This document shows, piece by piece, positions 51,639 to 59,769 of a stretch of DNA of 64,000 nucleotides; the first letter of the stretch is position 1; each line of letters begins with the position of its first letter. The notes under the pieces were generated by a model. The model was not told where the DNA came from, searched no databases, and worked only from the letters and a program-made list of their open reading frames with translations. The position numbers and the translations under genes were made by a program. This DNA is from Bacteroidetes bacterium 47-18 (lineage in GTDB: Bacteria; Bacteroidota; Bacteroidia; Chitinophagales; Chitinophagaceae): contig MKSF01000033.1 in NCBI GenBank assembly GCA_001897155.1, positions 62,001 through 126,000 of the forward strand. The letters run 5' to 3'.

Positions 51639-52011
51639 TTTTCCGCCCCCTGGATATTATTTCCGCTTTTCTTAAAGGTGCCGGACAGCATGCAGCCTGT
51701 AAGCATATTACAGCATGCCATCCTGTGGTAACATTGATTACGAAGCCTGTGTATATTAAAGATGCACTATTGCAGCGTCATTGCTTCCGGTGCTGATCTA
51801 TGATTATCCTTATCCCGGCTATAGGCATCAGGTGTTCCTTCCGCGGACTGGCAAAGTATTTGCATTTTATCTTATATTCGGTCCTGATCTCATCATACGC
51901 ACCTTGAAATCTCCGGACCATAGGCGTTACCCCATGCTGATGTCCGTGCTTCGGACCAGCTTCAGGCATTAATATTCACATTATTTCTATCACCCATTAA
52001 ATCTTAAAATC

Positions 52012-52638
52012 ATGGCAAAGAAAGCAGCCGCTAAAAAAAGCACCGGAGGATCCGCAAAAAAAGCGCCACCCAAAAAATCAGGGACCAATACGGAACAGGG
52101 ATTAAGGAAGTTATTCCTTGATGAGCTGAAAGACATCTATTGGGCAGAAAAGCACCTGACCAAAGCTTTACCTAAAATGCAAAAAAATGCCAGCTCCGAA
52201 GCGTTATCCAATGCTATCAGTGAACACCTGGAAACCACAAAAGTGCATGTGGAGCGCCTGGAAGAGATATTCAGCCTGCTGGGAGAAAAAGCAGTGGCCA
52301 AGAAATGCGATGGCATGGAAGGCCTGACAAGGGAAGGGGAAAATGTCATAGAAGAAACGGATGACGGAACCGCTACCAGGGATGCAGGCATCATCATTTC
52401 GGCGCAAAAGGTGGAGCATTATGAAATATCGGCCTATGGCAGCTTAAAACAGCTGGCATTGACCCTCGGAGAAGACGAAGTGGCAGGCATTTTAGAGCAG
52501 ACGCTCAACGAAGAAAAGGAAGCAGACCAGTTGCTCACCGAGATCGCCGAGAATGATATCAACTATGAAGCCGCGGAAGAGAACGGCGAAAACGAAGATG
52601 AAGGAGATGACGAGGATGAGGGCGATGATGAAGAATAG
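52012..52638 (+). CDS. DUF892 (YciE/YciF-like) ferritin-fold protein with basic head and acidic tail
   Basis: A 208-residue protein. The N-terminal ~28 residues are Lys/Ala-rich (MAKKAAAKKS…), like histone-H1-type tails. The DUF892 four-helix domain (~30-180) includes LFLDELKDIYWAEKHLTKALPKMQ, ISEHLETTKVHVERLEEIF and EKVEHYEISAYGSLKQLA-type metal-ligand helices. The last ~25 residues are almost all Glu/Asp. DUF892 proteins are stress-induced. First gene of an operon with the glycosyltransferase 44 bp downstream. DNA binding by the head is an inference. Confidence 0.85.
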   Translation: MAKKAAAKKSTGGSAKKAPPKKSGTNTEQGLRKLFLDELKDIYWAEKHLTKALPKMQKNASSEALSNAISEHLETTKVHVERLEEIFSLLGEKAVAKKCDGMEGLTREGENVIEETDDGTATRDAGIIISAQKVEHYEISAYGSLKQLALTLGEDEVAGILEQTLNEEKEADQLLTEIAENDINYEAAEENGENEDEGDDEDEGDDEE

Positions 52639-52682
52639 GTCAGTTGTATTATATAATTCAATTAAAAAAGGAGAACAGCTTA

Positions 52683-53789
52683 ATGAAAGATATCATAGTA
52701 TTTTCACACCTGCGCTGGAATTTTGTTTATCAGAGACCGCAACACATAATGTCAAGATTCGCGAAGACTTACCGCGTCATATTTATTGAGGAAGAAATAT
52801 ATTCAGACGAGGCCGATGGCTACAACATCTCTTTTGCCGCCGATAATATCTGGGTAATCCACCCGCACCTGCAAAATGGTCACAATGGCGATATAACAGC
52901 GAGAAAGCGGGCCATAGCAGATACGCTTATGAGTGAATTCGAGATCACTGATTATGCTGCCTGGTATTATACACCGATGGCCTACGCTTTTTCGGACCAC
53001 TTACATCCGCATGCTATCATCTATGACTGTATGGATGAGCTATCAGCCTTCTTATTCGCGCCTCCAGAGCTCATCCGGAATGAAGCTGCCCTGTTAAAAG
53101 CAGCGGATATCGTATTTACGGGAGGTATCAGCCTGTATGAAGCTAAAAAGGACCGGCATCCTGCCGTATTCTGTATGCCCAGCAGCATTGATAAAGCGCA
53201 TTTTGCAAAAGCGAGACATCCCGGTGAAGAGCCGGACGACCAGTCAGATATACCCTTTCCGCGCTTCGGCTTCTTCGGTGTCATTGATGAACGGTTCGAT
53301 ATCGCGCTGCTTAAAGAAGTAGCGACCCGGAAGCCTGAATGGCATTTTATCATCATTGGACCGGTGGTGAAGATAGATGCAAAAGACCTGCCCTGCCTGC
53401 CCAATATCCATTACCTGGGTATGAAAAGCTACAAAGAGCTGCCCTCCTACTTAAGGAGCTGGCAGGTAGCTATCCTGCCCTTCGCCATCAATGAAGCCAC
53501 AAGATTTATCAGTCCTACCAAGACACCCGAATACCTGGCGGCAGGAAAGCCTGTCATATCAACGCCTGTAAAAGATGTTGTACGGACTTACGGGGAGCAT
53601 AAGCTGGTGTCTATCGCTGACAACGCGGACGGGTTCATAGCAGTTGGCGAACATCTGTTGCAGCAAAAAGAAGATAGCTGGCTGGCCAGGGTGGACGACT
53701 TTTTAAGTAAAATGTCCTGGGACAGCCTGGTTATGAAAATGAATAAATGTTTACAAAGCGTTATAGCAACAAAACAAGAAAAGGTTTAA
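52683..53789 (+). CDS. Glycosyltransferase (family 1-like, GT-B)
   Basis: A 368-residue protein from ATG 52683 (MKDIIVFSHLRWNFVYQRPQHIM); a GGAG ribosome-binding site 11 nt upstream supports this start over 52644. Two Rossmann domains: YDCMDELSAFLFAP and FTGGISLYEAKKDRHP in the first; GFFGVIDERFDIALL, HFIIIGPVVKID, IHYLGMKSYKELPSYL and FISPTKTPEYLAAGKPVIST in the second. The latter contains the GT-B donor-binding Glu region. It lies 3 bp from the UDP-galactopyranose mutase gene, so galactofuranose transfer is plausible but unproven. Confidence 0.85.
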   Translation: MKDIIVFSHLRWNFVYQRPQHIMSRFAKTYRVIFIEEEIYSDEADGYNISFAADNIWVIHPHLQNGHNGDITARKRAIADTLMSEFEITDYAAWYYTPMAYAFSDHLHPHAIIYDCMDELSAFLFAPPELIRNEAALLKAADIVFTGGISLYEAKKDRHPAVFCMPSSIDKAHFAKARHPGEEPDDQSDIPFPRFGFFGVIDERFDIALLKEVATRKPEWHFIIIGPVVKIDAKDLPCLPNIHYLGMKSYKELPSYLRSWQVAILPFAINEATRFISPTKTPEYLAAGKPVISTPVKDVVRTYGEHKLVSIADNADGFIAVGEHLLQQKEDSWLARVDDFLSKMSWDSLVMKMNKCLQSVIATKQEKV

Positions 53790-53792
53790 TCT

Positions 53793-54911
53793 ATGTATGA
53801 CTATCTGATAGCAGGCTGCGGCTTTGCAGGAGCTGTAATGGCCGAACGGCTGGCGTCAGCCAGCAATCAAAAGGTGCTGATCATTGATAAGAGAAACCAT
53901 ATCGGGGGAAACGCATTCGATCATTATAACGAGCATGGCATACTGGTCCATAAATACGGACCGCATATATTCCATACCAATTCAAAAAAGGTGTTCGAAT
54001 ATCTCAGCCGGTTTACAGAGTGGAGGCCCTATGAGCATCACGTGCTGGCAAGCGTAGACGGCCAATTGGTACCCATCCCGATCAATCTCAATACCATCAA
54101 CACACTATATGGCCTGGACCTCTCTTCAGCGGCTTTTGAAGAGTACCTGGCATCCAGAGCGGAGAAGATAAGCCCTGTACGGACGTCGGAAGATGTGGTA
54201 TTAAGCACCATCGGCAAGGAGCTTTATGAAAAATTCTTTAAAGGCTATACGATCAAGCAATGGGACCTGGATCCTTCGGAGCTGGACGCTTCCGTAACAG
54301 CACGCGTACCTACAAGGACCAATAAGGATAACCGGTATTTCACGGATACTTATCAGGCCATGCCCCTGCATGGCTATACGAAAATGTTTGAGCAGATGCT
54401 GTCACATCCCAATATCCATATCATGCTCAATACAGATTTTGAGGATATCAGGAATACCATCCCGTTCAGAAATATTATTTACACAGGCCCTATAGATGCG
54501 TTCTTTAACTATCGTTTCGGGAAGCTGCCTTACCGGTCCATTGACTTCAGGTTCCAGACACTGGACCAGGAAGCATACCAGTCCTGCGGCACCGTTAATT
54601 TCCCGGTGAGCAACCTTTACACACGTATTACGGAGTTTAAGAAGCTGACCGGACAGACCCATGCCAAGACCACCATTGTCTTTGAATATCCGGTTGCCGA
54701 TGGAGACCCTTACTATCCTATCCCGAGACAGGAGAACCAGGCCATCTACAATCAGTACAGGGCACTGGCCGAAGAACTTCCGAATGTATTTTTCACCGGA
54801 AGGCTGGGAACTTATAAATATTACAACATGGACCAGGTAGTAGCCCAGTCGCTGGCGCTGCACAAGAAAATTACGGAAGAAAAGATTTCGCTGGAATGTG
54901 TGCAGCAATAA
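53793..54911 (+). CDS. glf: UDP-galactopyranose mutase
   Basis: A 372-residue flavoenzyme. The N-terminal FAD motif GCGFAGAVMAERL (~8-20) is followed by RNHIGGNAFDH and VHKYGPHIFHT, both characteristic of the family. KGYTIKQWD (~149-157) has the substrate-binding W, and the C-terminal FTGRLGTYKYYNMDQVV has the second FAD contact. It converts UDP-galactopyranose to UDP-galactofuranose for surface glycans. It sits in the stress/glycan operon between the glycosyltransferase and the glycosidase-like gene. Confidence 0.95.
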   Translation: MYDYLIAGCGFAGAVMAERLASASNQKVLIIDKRNHIGGNAFDHYNEHGILVHKYGPHIFHTNSKKVFEYLSRFTEWRPYEHHVLASVDGQLVPIPINLNTINTLYGLDLSSAAFEEYLASRAEKISPVRTSEDVVLSTIGKELYEKFFKGYTIKQWDLDPSELDASVTARVPTRTNKDNRYFTDTYQAMPLHGYTKMFEQMLSHPNIHIMLNTDFEDIRNTIPFRNIIYTGPIDAFFNYRFGKLPYRSIDFRFQTLDQEAYQSCGTVNFPVSNLYTRITEFKKLTGQTHAKTTIVFEYPVADGDPYYPIPRQENQAIYNQYRALAEELPNVFFTGRLGTYKYYNMDQVVAQSLALHKKITEEKISLECVQQ

Positions 54912-54927
54912 CTGTTCTTTTAAAAAG

Positions 54928-56115
54928 ATGATTATGACAAATCCTTTTGCATCTTTCTGGATGGCAGGCTATGAATGCAGCGATCAGTTGAACTCTTCCG
55001 GCGACCGTGTAGATCTGCTGGGCGCCACCGGGCATCCCGATCAACTTGAATCGGATTACCGGCTGCTCAAAGACTTCAGCATCGCTACGGTACGCGAAGG
55101 TGTGCAATGGAGCCGGGTAGAACATACACCTTACTGCTATGACTGGTCACGGGTCCGGAAGATCATACAGGCTGCCGGGCAGCATCGCATACAGGTGCTC
55201 TGGGATCTTTGCCATTTTGGCTATCCCGCGGATCTCAGTCCCCTGCATCCGCATTTCACCAGGCGTTTTGTGGCATTCGCGCTGGCTTTCGTACAGTTGT
55301 ACCGCAGCATCCGCCCGGATGGCCCTCTCATTGTCACGCCTATCAACGAAGTGAATTTCATCTCCTGGCTGGGAGGAGAGGTAGGCGCCACTTCACCTTA
55401 TACCAGGAATTACGGGTGGCAGGTAAAGTACAACCTGATGCAGGCTTACATCCAGGCAGTCAAAGCGATGAAAAGTATGGACAACCGGCTTATCATCCTT
55501 ACAACGGAGCCGCTGATCAATATCATTCCCGGGGATTTTGACAATCCGCATCTGGTGGAAATGGCCCGCAAGAAAAACGAGGAGCAATTTCAAATGTTGG
55601 ACATGCTCTGCGGGTTCATCTGTCCGGAGCTGGAAGGAAGCCCCGGCCTGGCCGATATAGTGGGCTGCAATTATTATCACAACAACCAATGGCTTTACCC
55701 CTCGGAAAAGCACCTGGACTGGTGGCATGGCCCAGATACCCGGGGCTATAAGAGCCTGTCCGGATTATGCCGGGAAGTCGCTGAAAGATACGGGCGGCCT
55801 GTAGTGATCACGGAAACAAGCCATGAAGGAGCGGACAAAAGCCTGTGGATGCAGCTGATCACAGAAGAGTGCAGGCAAATGATACTCCAGGGCCTGGAAT
55901 TATGGGGTATCTGCATCTATCCCGTGCTTAACAGACCGGACTGGGATTTCCCGGACCGGTGGCATGATTCCGGTATCTGGGAAGTCCACAGCCACACTAA
56001 GGAAAGAAAGGTACAGGATGCCTATGTCGCTGTGATTAAAAGCTGCATTGAAAAACTGGCAAATGCCGGGCAAGATAAGCATCACCAGCCGGTCTTACAG
56101 AATATACAGTTGTAA
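54928..56115 (+). CDS. Clan GH-A glycoside hydrolase (GH1-like)
   Basis: A ~395-residue TIM-barrel protein without a signal peptide, hence cytoplasmic. The start is ATG 54928 or 54934 (MTNPF); the 54898 start overlaps glf. FASFWMAGYECSDQ is the N-terminal strand, and VREGVQWSRVEHTPYCYDWSRV and VLWDLCHFGYP are typical of GH1/GH-A. Putative acid/base is Glu141 in PINEVNF, and the nucleophile Glu296 is in VVITETSHEG. The two Glu 155 apart fit the clan. Substrate unknown; coupling to glf suggests a galactofuranose- or sugar-related glycan, inferred only. Confidence 0.78.
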   Translation: MIMTNPFASFWMAGYECSDQLNSSGDRVDLLGATGHPDQLESDYRLLKDFSIATVREGVQWSRVEHTPYCYDWSRVRKIIQAAGQHRIQVLWDLCHFGYPADLSPLHPHFTRRFVAFALAFVQLYRSIRPDGPLIVTPINEVNFISWLGGEVGATSPYTRNYGWQVKYNLMQAYIQAVKAMKSMDNRLIILTTEPLINIIPGDFDNPHLVEMARKKNEEQFQMLDMLCGFICPELEGSPGLADIVGCNYYHNNQWLYPSEKHLDWWHGPDTRGYKSLSGLCREVAERYGRPVVITETSHEGADKSLWMQLITEECRQMILQGLELWGICIYPVLNRPDWDFPDRWHDSGIWEVHSHTKERKVQDAYVAVIKSCIEKLANAGQDKHHQPVLQNIQL

Positions 56116-56139
56116 AGGTATCCAACCTTGTACCTATTT

Positions 56140-56181
56140 AAAAAGGGAATGCAGCGCTGGTCAGCGCTGCATTCCCTTTTT
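56140..56181. terminator. Bidirectional 20-bp terminator hairpin
   Basis: Arms 56140-56159 and 56162-56181 pair perfectly, with A5 at the left and T5 at the right end, so it can stop both the plus-strand glycan operon and the minus-strand gene at 56197. Confidence 0.92.
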
Positions 56182-56196
56182 ATGCAATTCAAAAGA

Positions 56197-57216
56197 TTAT
56201 TTTTTGGTAACTTTCTGGCGGTAAACGGTAGCATTGTTCTCTACCAGCTCTACCACGTACATACCGGGCACGAAAGCGGACATATCCACAGCTGCGGTAT
56301 TAGCGGTCAGCGCAGCAGAGCGGAGCAGCTTGCCATCCACACCTACGATATTAATGGAATACTCCGTACCGGGCTTATAAGCATTAAAGGTAATGTGCAG
56401 CCTGTCTTCAGCAGGTACCGGGTACAGCTTTACATCGGCAGCAGTATACAGCGAGCGTACGGAAGATGGCTTGGAGCCTTCACTGTAGGAAGCTTCCACG
56501 TCATCGATCAGCATATAGTTCAGGGGGTCGCTGGTTACCTCGTAGTCATTGGAGCTGAAGAAAACGATAACAAATGTATCGGTAGCCGTAAAGTTGGCAT
56601 CAAAATAGTCCACAGTAACGGAAACATCCTGGTAAACAGTATCAGGGGTAATGCTTACATACCCTTCACCGATAGCGGCATATTCGTTGGTAGCGGGGTG
56701 CTTGGCATAAGCGGTCACCATCATACTGCCGTCTTTCTTGTACAGCGTATCCAGGAACACCTTGGCCTTTACTTCATCCACTTTTTTACCCAGCGCCGGT
56801 GTACCGCCGGAATAAGAGAACGCGCTTTCTATATCCTGGTTCTGCATGAACTCCGTAATATTAAAGGACATCTTTGCATTGCTCAGGATACCGGGGATCT
56901 GGATAGTATCCACCAGGTTAGATGATTTGATACCCACCGCGAAGTCTCCTGAAGTACGTATCGTATCTTCATAGCACTGCTGGTTAAAATTGGCGTTGAT
57001 AAAGCCCATAGCCATTAATCCCGGGGCAAGGCTGGCGATCAGGGAATCGGCACAGTACCAGTTGGCCGGCGCTACGGAATTAAGATTGACAGGAGGTAAA
57101 GAGCTGGTCACAACCACAGCGCGGAAACCGCCTTCAAAACCGGGGTTCAGGATCACCTGACCCTGTAAACGGGCAGCCATCAGTAGCCCGAAAACAATAA
57201 CATAGATTTTTTTCAT
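56197..57216 (-). CDS. Secreted T9SS protein (PCMD-like fold)
   Basis: A 339-residue protein with a signal peptide (1-19, …ARLQGQ). A N-terminal jelly-roll region (LNPGFEGGFRAVVVTSS … SADSLIASLAPG) and YFDANFTATDTFVIVFFSSNDY … NYMLIDDVEASY resemble carbohydrate-binding or PCMD-type domains. Residues ~262-339 are a T9SS type A sorting domain (VKLYPVPAEDRLHITF … YRQKVTKK). Predicted surface-attached. Monocistronic. Confidence 0.85.
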   Translation of the reverse strand: MKKIYVIVFGLLMAARLQGQVILNPGFEGGFRAVVVTSSLPPVNLNSVAPANWYCADSLIASLAPGLMAMGFINANFNQQCYEDTIRTSGDFAVGIKSSNLVDTIQIPGILSNAKMSFNITEFMQNQDIESAFSYSGGTPALGKKVDEVKAKVFLDTLYKKDGSMMVTAYAKHPATNEYAAIGEGYVSITPDTVYQDVSVTVDYFDANFTATDTFVIVFFSSNDYEVTSDPLNYMLIDDVEASYSEGSKPSSVRSLYTAADVKLYPVPAEDRLHITFNAYKPGTEYSINIVGVDGKLLRSAALTANTAAVDMSAFVPGMYVVELVENNATVYRQKVTKK

Positions 57217-57274
57217 AATACTTTATATTTGTAACTAAACTACAAATATAATTATAATCATATTATTCTTCCTC

Positions 57275-59293
57275 CTAAATATTATAGTTTTTGCGGAACA
57301 GCCACTCTCCGGCCATTAATGCCAGCAGCAGGAAGAACAGCCATTTGAAATCCACCAGCTTATGCTCGCGGGTCTCTTCCTTAAGCCTCGCAGCAGCCGA
57401 GGCGTGCTGCAGCATTCCTTTTATAATATTATCCCGGTCCGCATAGGTACCGAAAAGGCCGCCGGAGTATGCAGCGAGGTTGTTCATCAGCGTATAGTCC
57501 GCATGCGTGCGTACAGCCTCCAGGTCAAATGGCGCCACTTCAAAGCTCACCTTAGCCGTATGTTCCCTGCCGTCTTCCCGGAGCATACCGGTCACGGTAT
57601 AGCTGCCCTCTTCAAATATCCCCAGGTCTTCCTTGTAAGTATTGCCCATTCTTTCCATAGGCCTGGCGGCAGGAGCACCGTTCACCTGTAGCCTGACATC
57701 CGGGATATTATTCAATTCTCCCAGTGCGTTCTTAAACATAGCATATACATATACCTTTTCATAGGCATTATACACCTGCTTATCGGTATATAATACAAAA
57801 GGCCGCTTATCCTGCCTGGAATGTATCTTTAAGAGGCTTTGCTTCACCAGGGCCTGGAAGGTCTCGGTCTTGCCATAATGCTTATGCTCCTGCATCCGCC
57901 ATTTCCATAATCCCTCTCCCGCCAGGATCACAGCCGCCGTATGACCGTACTGCTTAAAGAACCACAGGGGCTGCCGGGTCACGACATTACCTATCCTTTG
58001 ATAGAACAGGACGTCATCCTGCGCTTTGAAGGACACCAGCGCACCCTGGAGCGGCGGATACCTGGCCGTAACATCGGCAATATTTTCCGGCAACTGGAAT
58101 ACGGCGAACTGCTGGTTCAGCACCGGCAGCACTTCCACGTTACCGCTGGCGCCGCTACCACCATCCAGCAGCTCCAGCGCCGCGAATACCTGCACGCCGG
58201 TCCCTGCGCCCAGTATATACCATACGGGCTTGTCCGACATTTTCAGTTGGTTGCAATCGCCCGCATCCGGCGCATGGGCAATCACGATATCACACTGCTG
58301 CAGGTCGGACGGCAAAAGTGTTTTTACCACCTGTACGTCAAACTGCTCCAGCCCCTGTAAAGCGCTTCTCACCGCCGCGATATCAGGATGCGGGCTTCTG
58401 GCCAGCACCAGCACCTTAATTTTTTCATCTATAACATCCACAAATATATCCTGGCGGTTATTGATCACATTTTTTTCTCCTTCTACCGGCGTTATGCTCA
58501 CGGTGTACTTTTGTAATCCCTGCTGCCTGGCCTGAAGCTGCAAGGAGTAGCCCAATACCTGCTGCTGCTGTCCGGCACGGATCGCCTGGCTGAATACCGG
58601 CTGACCGTTATGAAGCACCTGCAGCATCACATCCTTTCCCTGCACCTTGTGCGCGAATACATCTATCAGCATCTCGAATTTCGCATTTAGGCTGACGGTC
58701 TTATTGACCAGCACATTCTGAATGCCTACATCCACAGGCATTGTACTGTCTCCCAAAACCATCGTATGCACCGGGAAAGGAAGCTGGTGCGCCAGCGCAG
58801 CCGGGTCCCCGCCCATATTATTGATACCGTCCGAGATCATCAGGACACTTTGTACCGGCTGCATCTTATGCCGTTCACCCAACTGGTACAGGGCGCTGCC
58901 CATCTGGGTGGAATGCTGCCAGGTACGCCACAGGCTGTCCTTGTCCGCTATCAGCCCATCGCCCCAGCCGGCTATCTCAACATCATACCGTTCAGACAAC
59001 TGCCGCGCCATATCCTCAACAGCCTTACGGTAAGCATCGTCACTCTCAAAATACGATCTCATGGAAGTGCTCCTGTCAGCCAGTATGGTCAGGGCCGGCC
59101 TGATCTCCCGGACCGTTTTGGTTACAATGAACGGCGCACACAGCAGCAATACGAGCAACAGTGTGCTCAATGCTCTCAGGGAGGCCGGCAGAAACCGGTA
59201 ACGGGTCAGCTTCCGCTTATCATTTTTATACACCCACCAGAACATAATGCCCGCTGCTGCTATACCCGTAATAATTGCTATACTCCAGTTCAT
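57275..59293 (-). CDS. vWA-domain membrane protein
   Basis: A 672-residue protein. TM helices lie at ~4-20 and 38-58, a vWA domain with intact MIDAS D73-R-S-T-S77 and VLMISDGINNMGG follows, and a central region has glutamine-amidotransferase-like segments (KVLVLARSPHPDIAAVRSALQ … CDIVIAHAPDAGD). An Ig-like region precedes one C-terminal TM (~650-665). It is a common Bacteroidota surface-integrity type. The ATG overlaps the TAA of the deaminase gene by 1 nt (TAATG), so the pair is translationally coupled. Confidence 0.85.
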   Translation of the reverse strand: MNWSIAIITGIAAAGIMFWWVYKNDKRKLTRYRFLPASLRALSTLLLVLLLCAPFIVTKTVREIRPALTILADRSTSMRSYFESDDAYRKAVEDMARQLSERYDVEIAGWGDGLIADKDSLWRTWQHSTQMGSALYQLGERHKMQPVQSVLMISDGINNMGGDPAALAHQLPFPVHTMVLGDSTMPVDVGIQNVLVNKTVSLNAKFEMLIDVFAHKVQGKDVMLQVLHNGQPVFSQAIRAGQQQQVLGYSLQLQARQQGLQKYTVSITPVEGEKNVINNRQDIFVDVIDEKIKVLVLARSPHPDIAAVRSALQGLEQFDVQVVKTLLPSDLQQCDIVIAHAPDAGDCNQLKMSDKPVWYILGAGTGVQVFAALELLDGGSGASGNVEVLPVLNQQFAVFQLPENIADVTARYPPLQGALVSFKAQDDVLFYQRIGNVVTRQPLWFFKQYGHTAAVILAGEGLWKWRMQEHKHYGKTETFQALVKQSLLKIHSRQDKRPFVLYTDKQVYNAYEKVYVYAMFKNALGELNNIPDVRLQVNGAPAARPMERMGNTYKEDLGIFEEGSYTVTGMLREDGREHTAKVSFEVAPFDLEAVRTHADYTLMNNLAAYSGGLFGTYADRDNIIKGMLQHASAAARLKEETREHKLVDFKWLFFLLLALMAGEWLFRKNYNI

Positions 59294-59769
59294 TATCTTA
59301 ATGATTTAAAAAAGTCCTGCATTAATGCCGCACATTCCGTAGCCAATACGCCTTTCTCCAGGATGGTCTTCGGATGAAAAGGCCATTGCTGCCGTTGCTT
59401 CAAGGCTTCCGCATCCCGGAGATCGAAAAACCTGCTGATGCCATTCCGGTTATCGGAAGCGCCAAATACGATCCGGCCTATTTTGCTCCAGTACAAAGCG
59501 CCGGTGCACATCATGCAGGGCTCTACCGTCACGTACAGGGTGGCATCCATAAGGTATTTGGCGCCCAATCCGCTGTAAGCCGCGGTCAGCGCGATGATCT
59601 CCGCATGCGCCGTGCTGTCCTTCAGCAGCTCCACCTGGTTGTACCCGCTGGCAATGACCGTATCGCCATGCACCACAATAGCCCCGATAGGGACTTCGTT
59701 GTTATCCAGCGCCAGGCGGGCCTGCTGCAGGGCTTTCCGCATAAAATATTCATCTTTATTCGGTATCAT
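59293..59769 (-). CDS. Nucleoside/tRNA adenosine deaminase (TadA-like)
   Basis: A 158-residue zinc deaminase: H55-A-E57 (zinc ligand and proton donor) and P84-C85-x-x-C88 (zinc ligands), with the family N-terminal helix MRKALQQARLALDNNEVPIGAIVV. TadA converts A34 to inosine in tRNA-Arg; guanine deaminase-type relatives are not excluded, since ~158 residues and the ISRFFDLRDAEAL end do not decide. A later start (MRKALQ, residue 10) is also possible. It overlaps recC by 14 bp and the vWA gene by 1 nt. Confidence 0.88.
   Translation of the reverse strand: MIPNKDEYFMRKALQQARLALDNNEVPIGAIVVHGDTVIASGYNQVELLKDSTAHAEIIALTAAYSGLGAKYLMDATLYVTVEPCMMCTGALYWSKIGRIVFGASDNRNGISRFFDLRDAEALKQRQQWPFHPKTILEKGVLATECAALMQDFFKSLR

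Larger units (their letters stand above)
51166..52011. other. 846-bp interval with MITE copy and terminator-like hairpins
   Basis: Contains the inverted MITE-like copy at 51368-51550 and overlapping hairpins at 51579-51638. From ~51640 to 52011 I see no defensible gene; 63-codon frames exist on both strands at 51778-51972 with no recognisable content. Confidence 0.5.

Noticed and set aside
51778-51972. 63-codon frames on both strands
   Set aside because: Neither has a recognisable motif, signal or ribosome-binding site; both cover the same bases.
52012-56115. Cluster read as a complete O-antigen or capsule locus
   Set aside because: Only one glycosyltransferase and no flippase, polymerase or nucleotide-sugar set; better described as a short stress/glycan operon.
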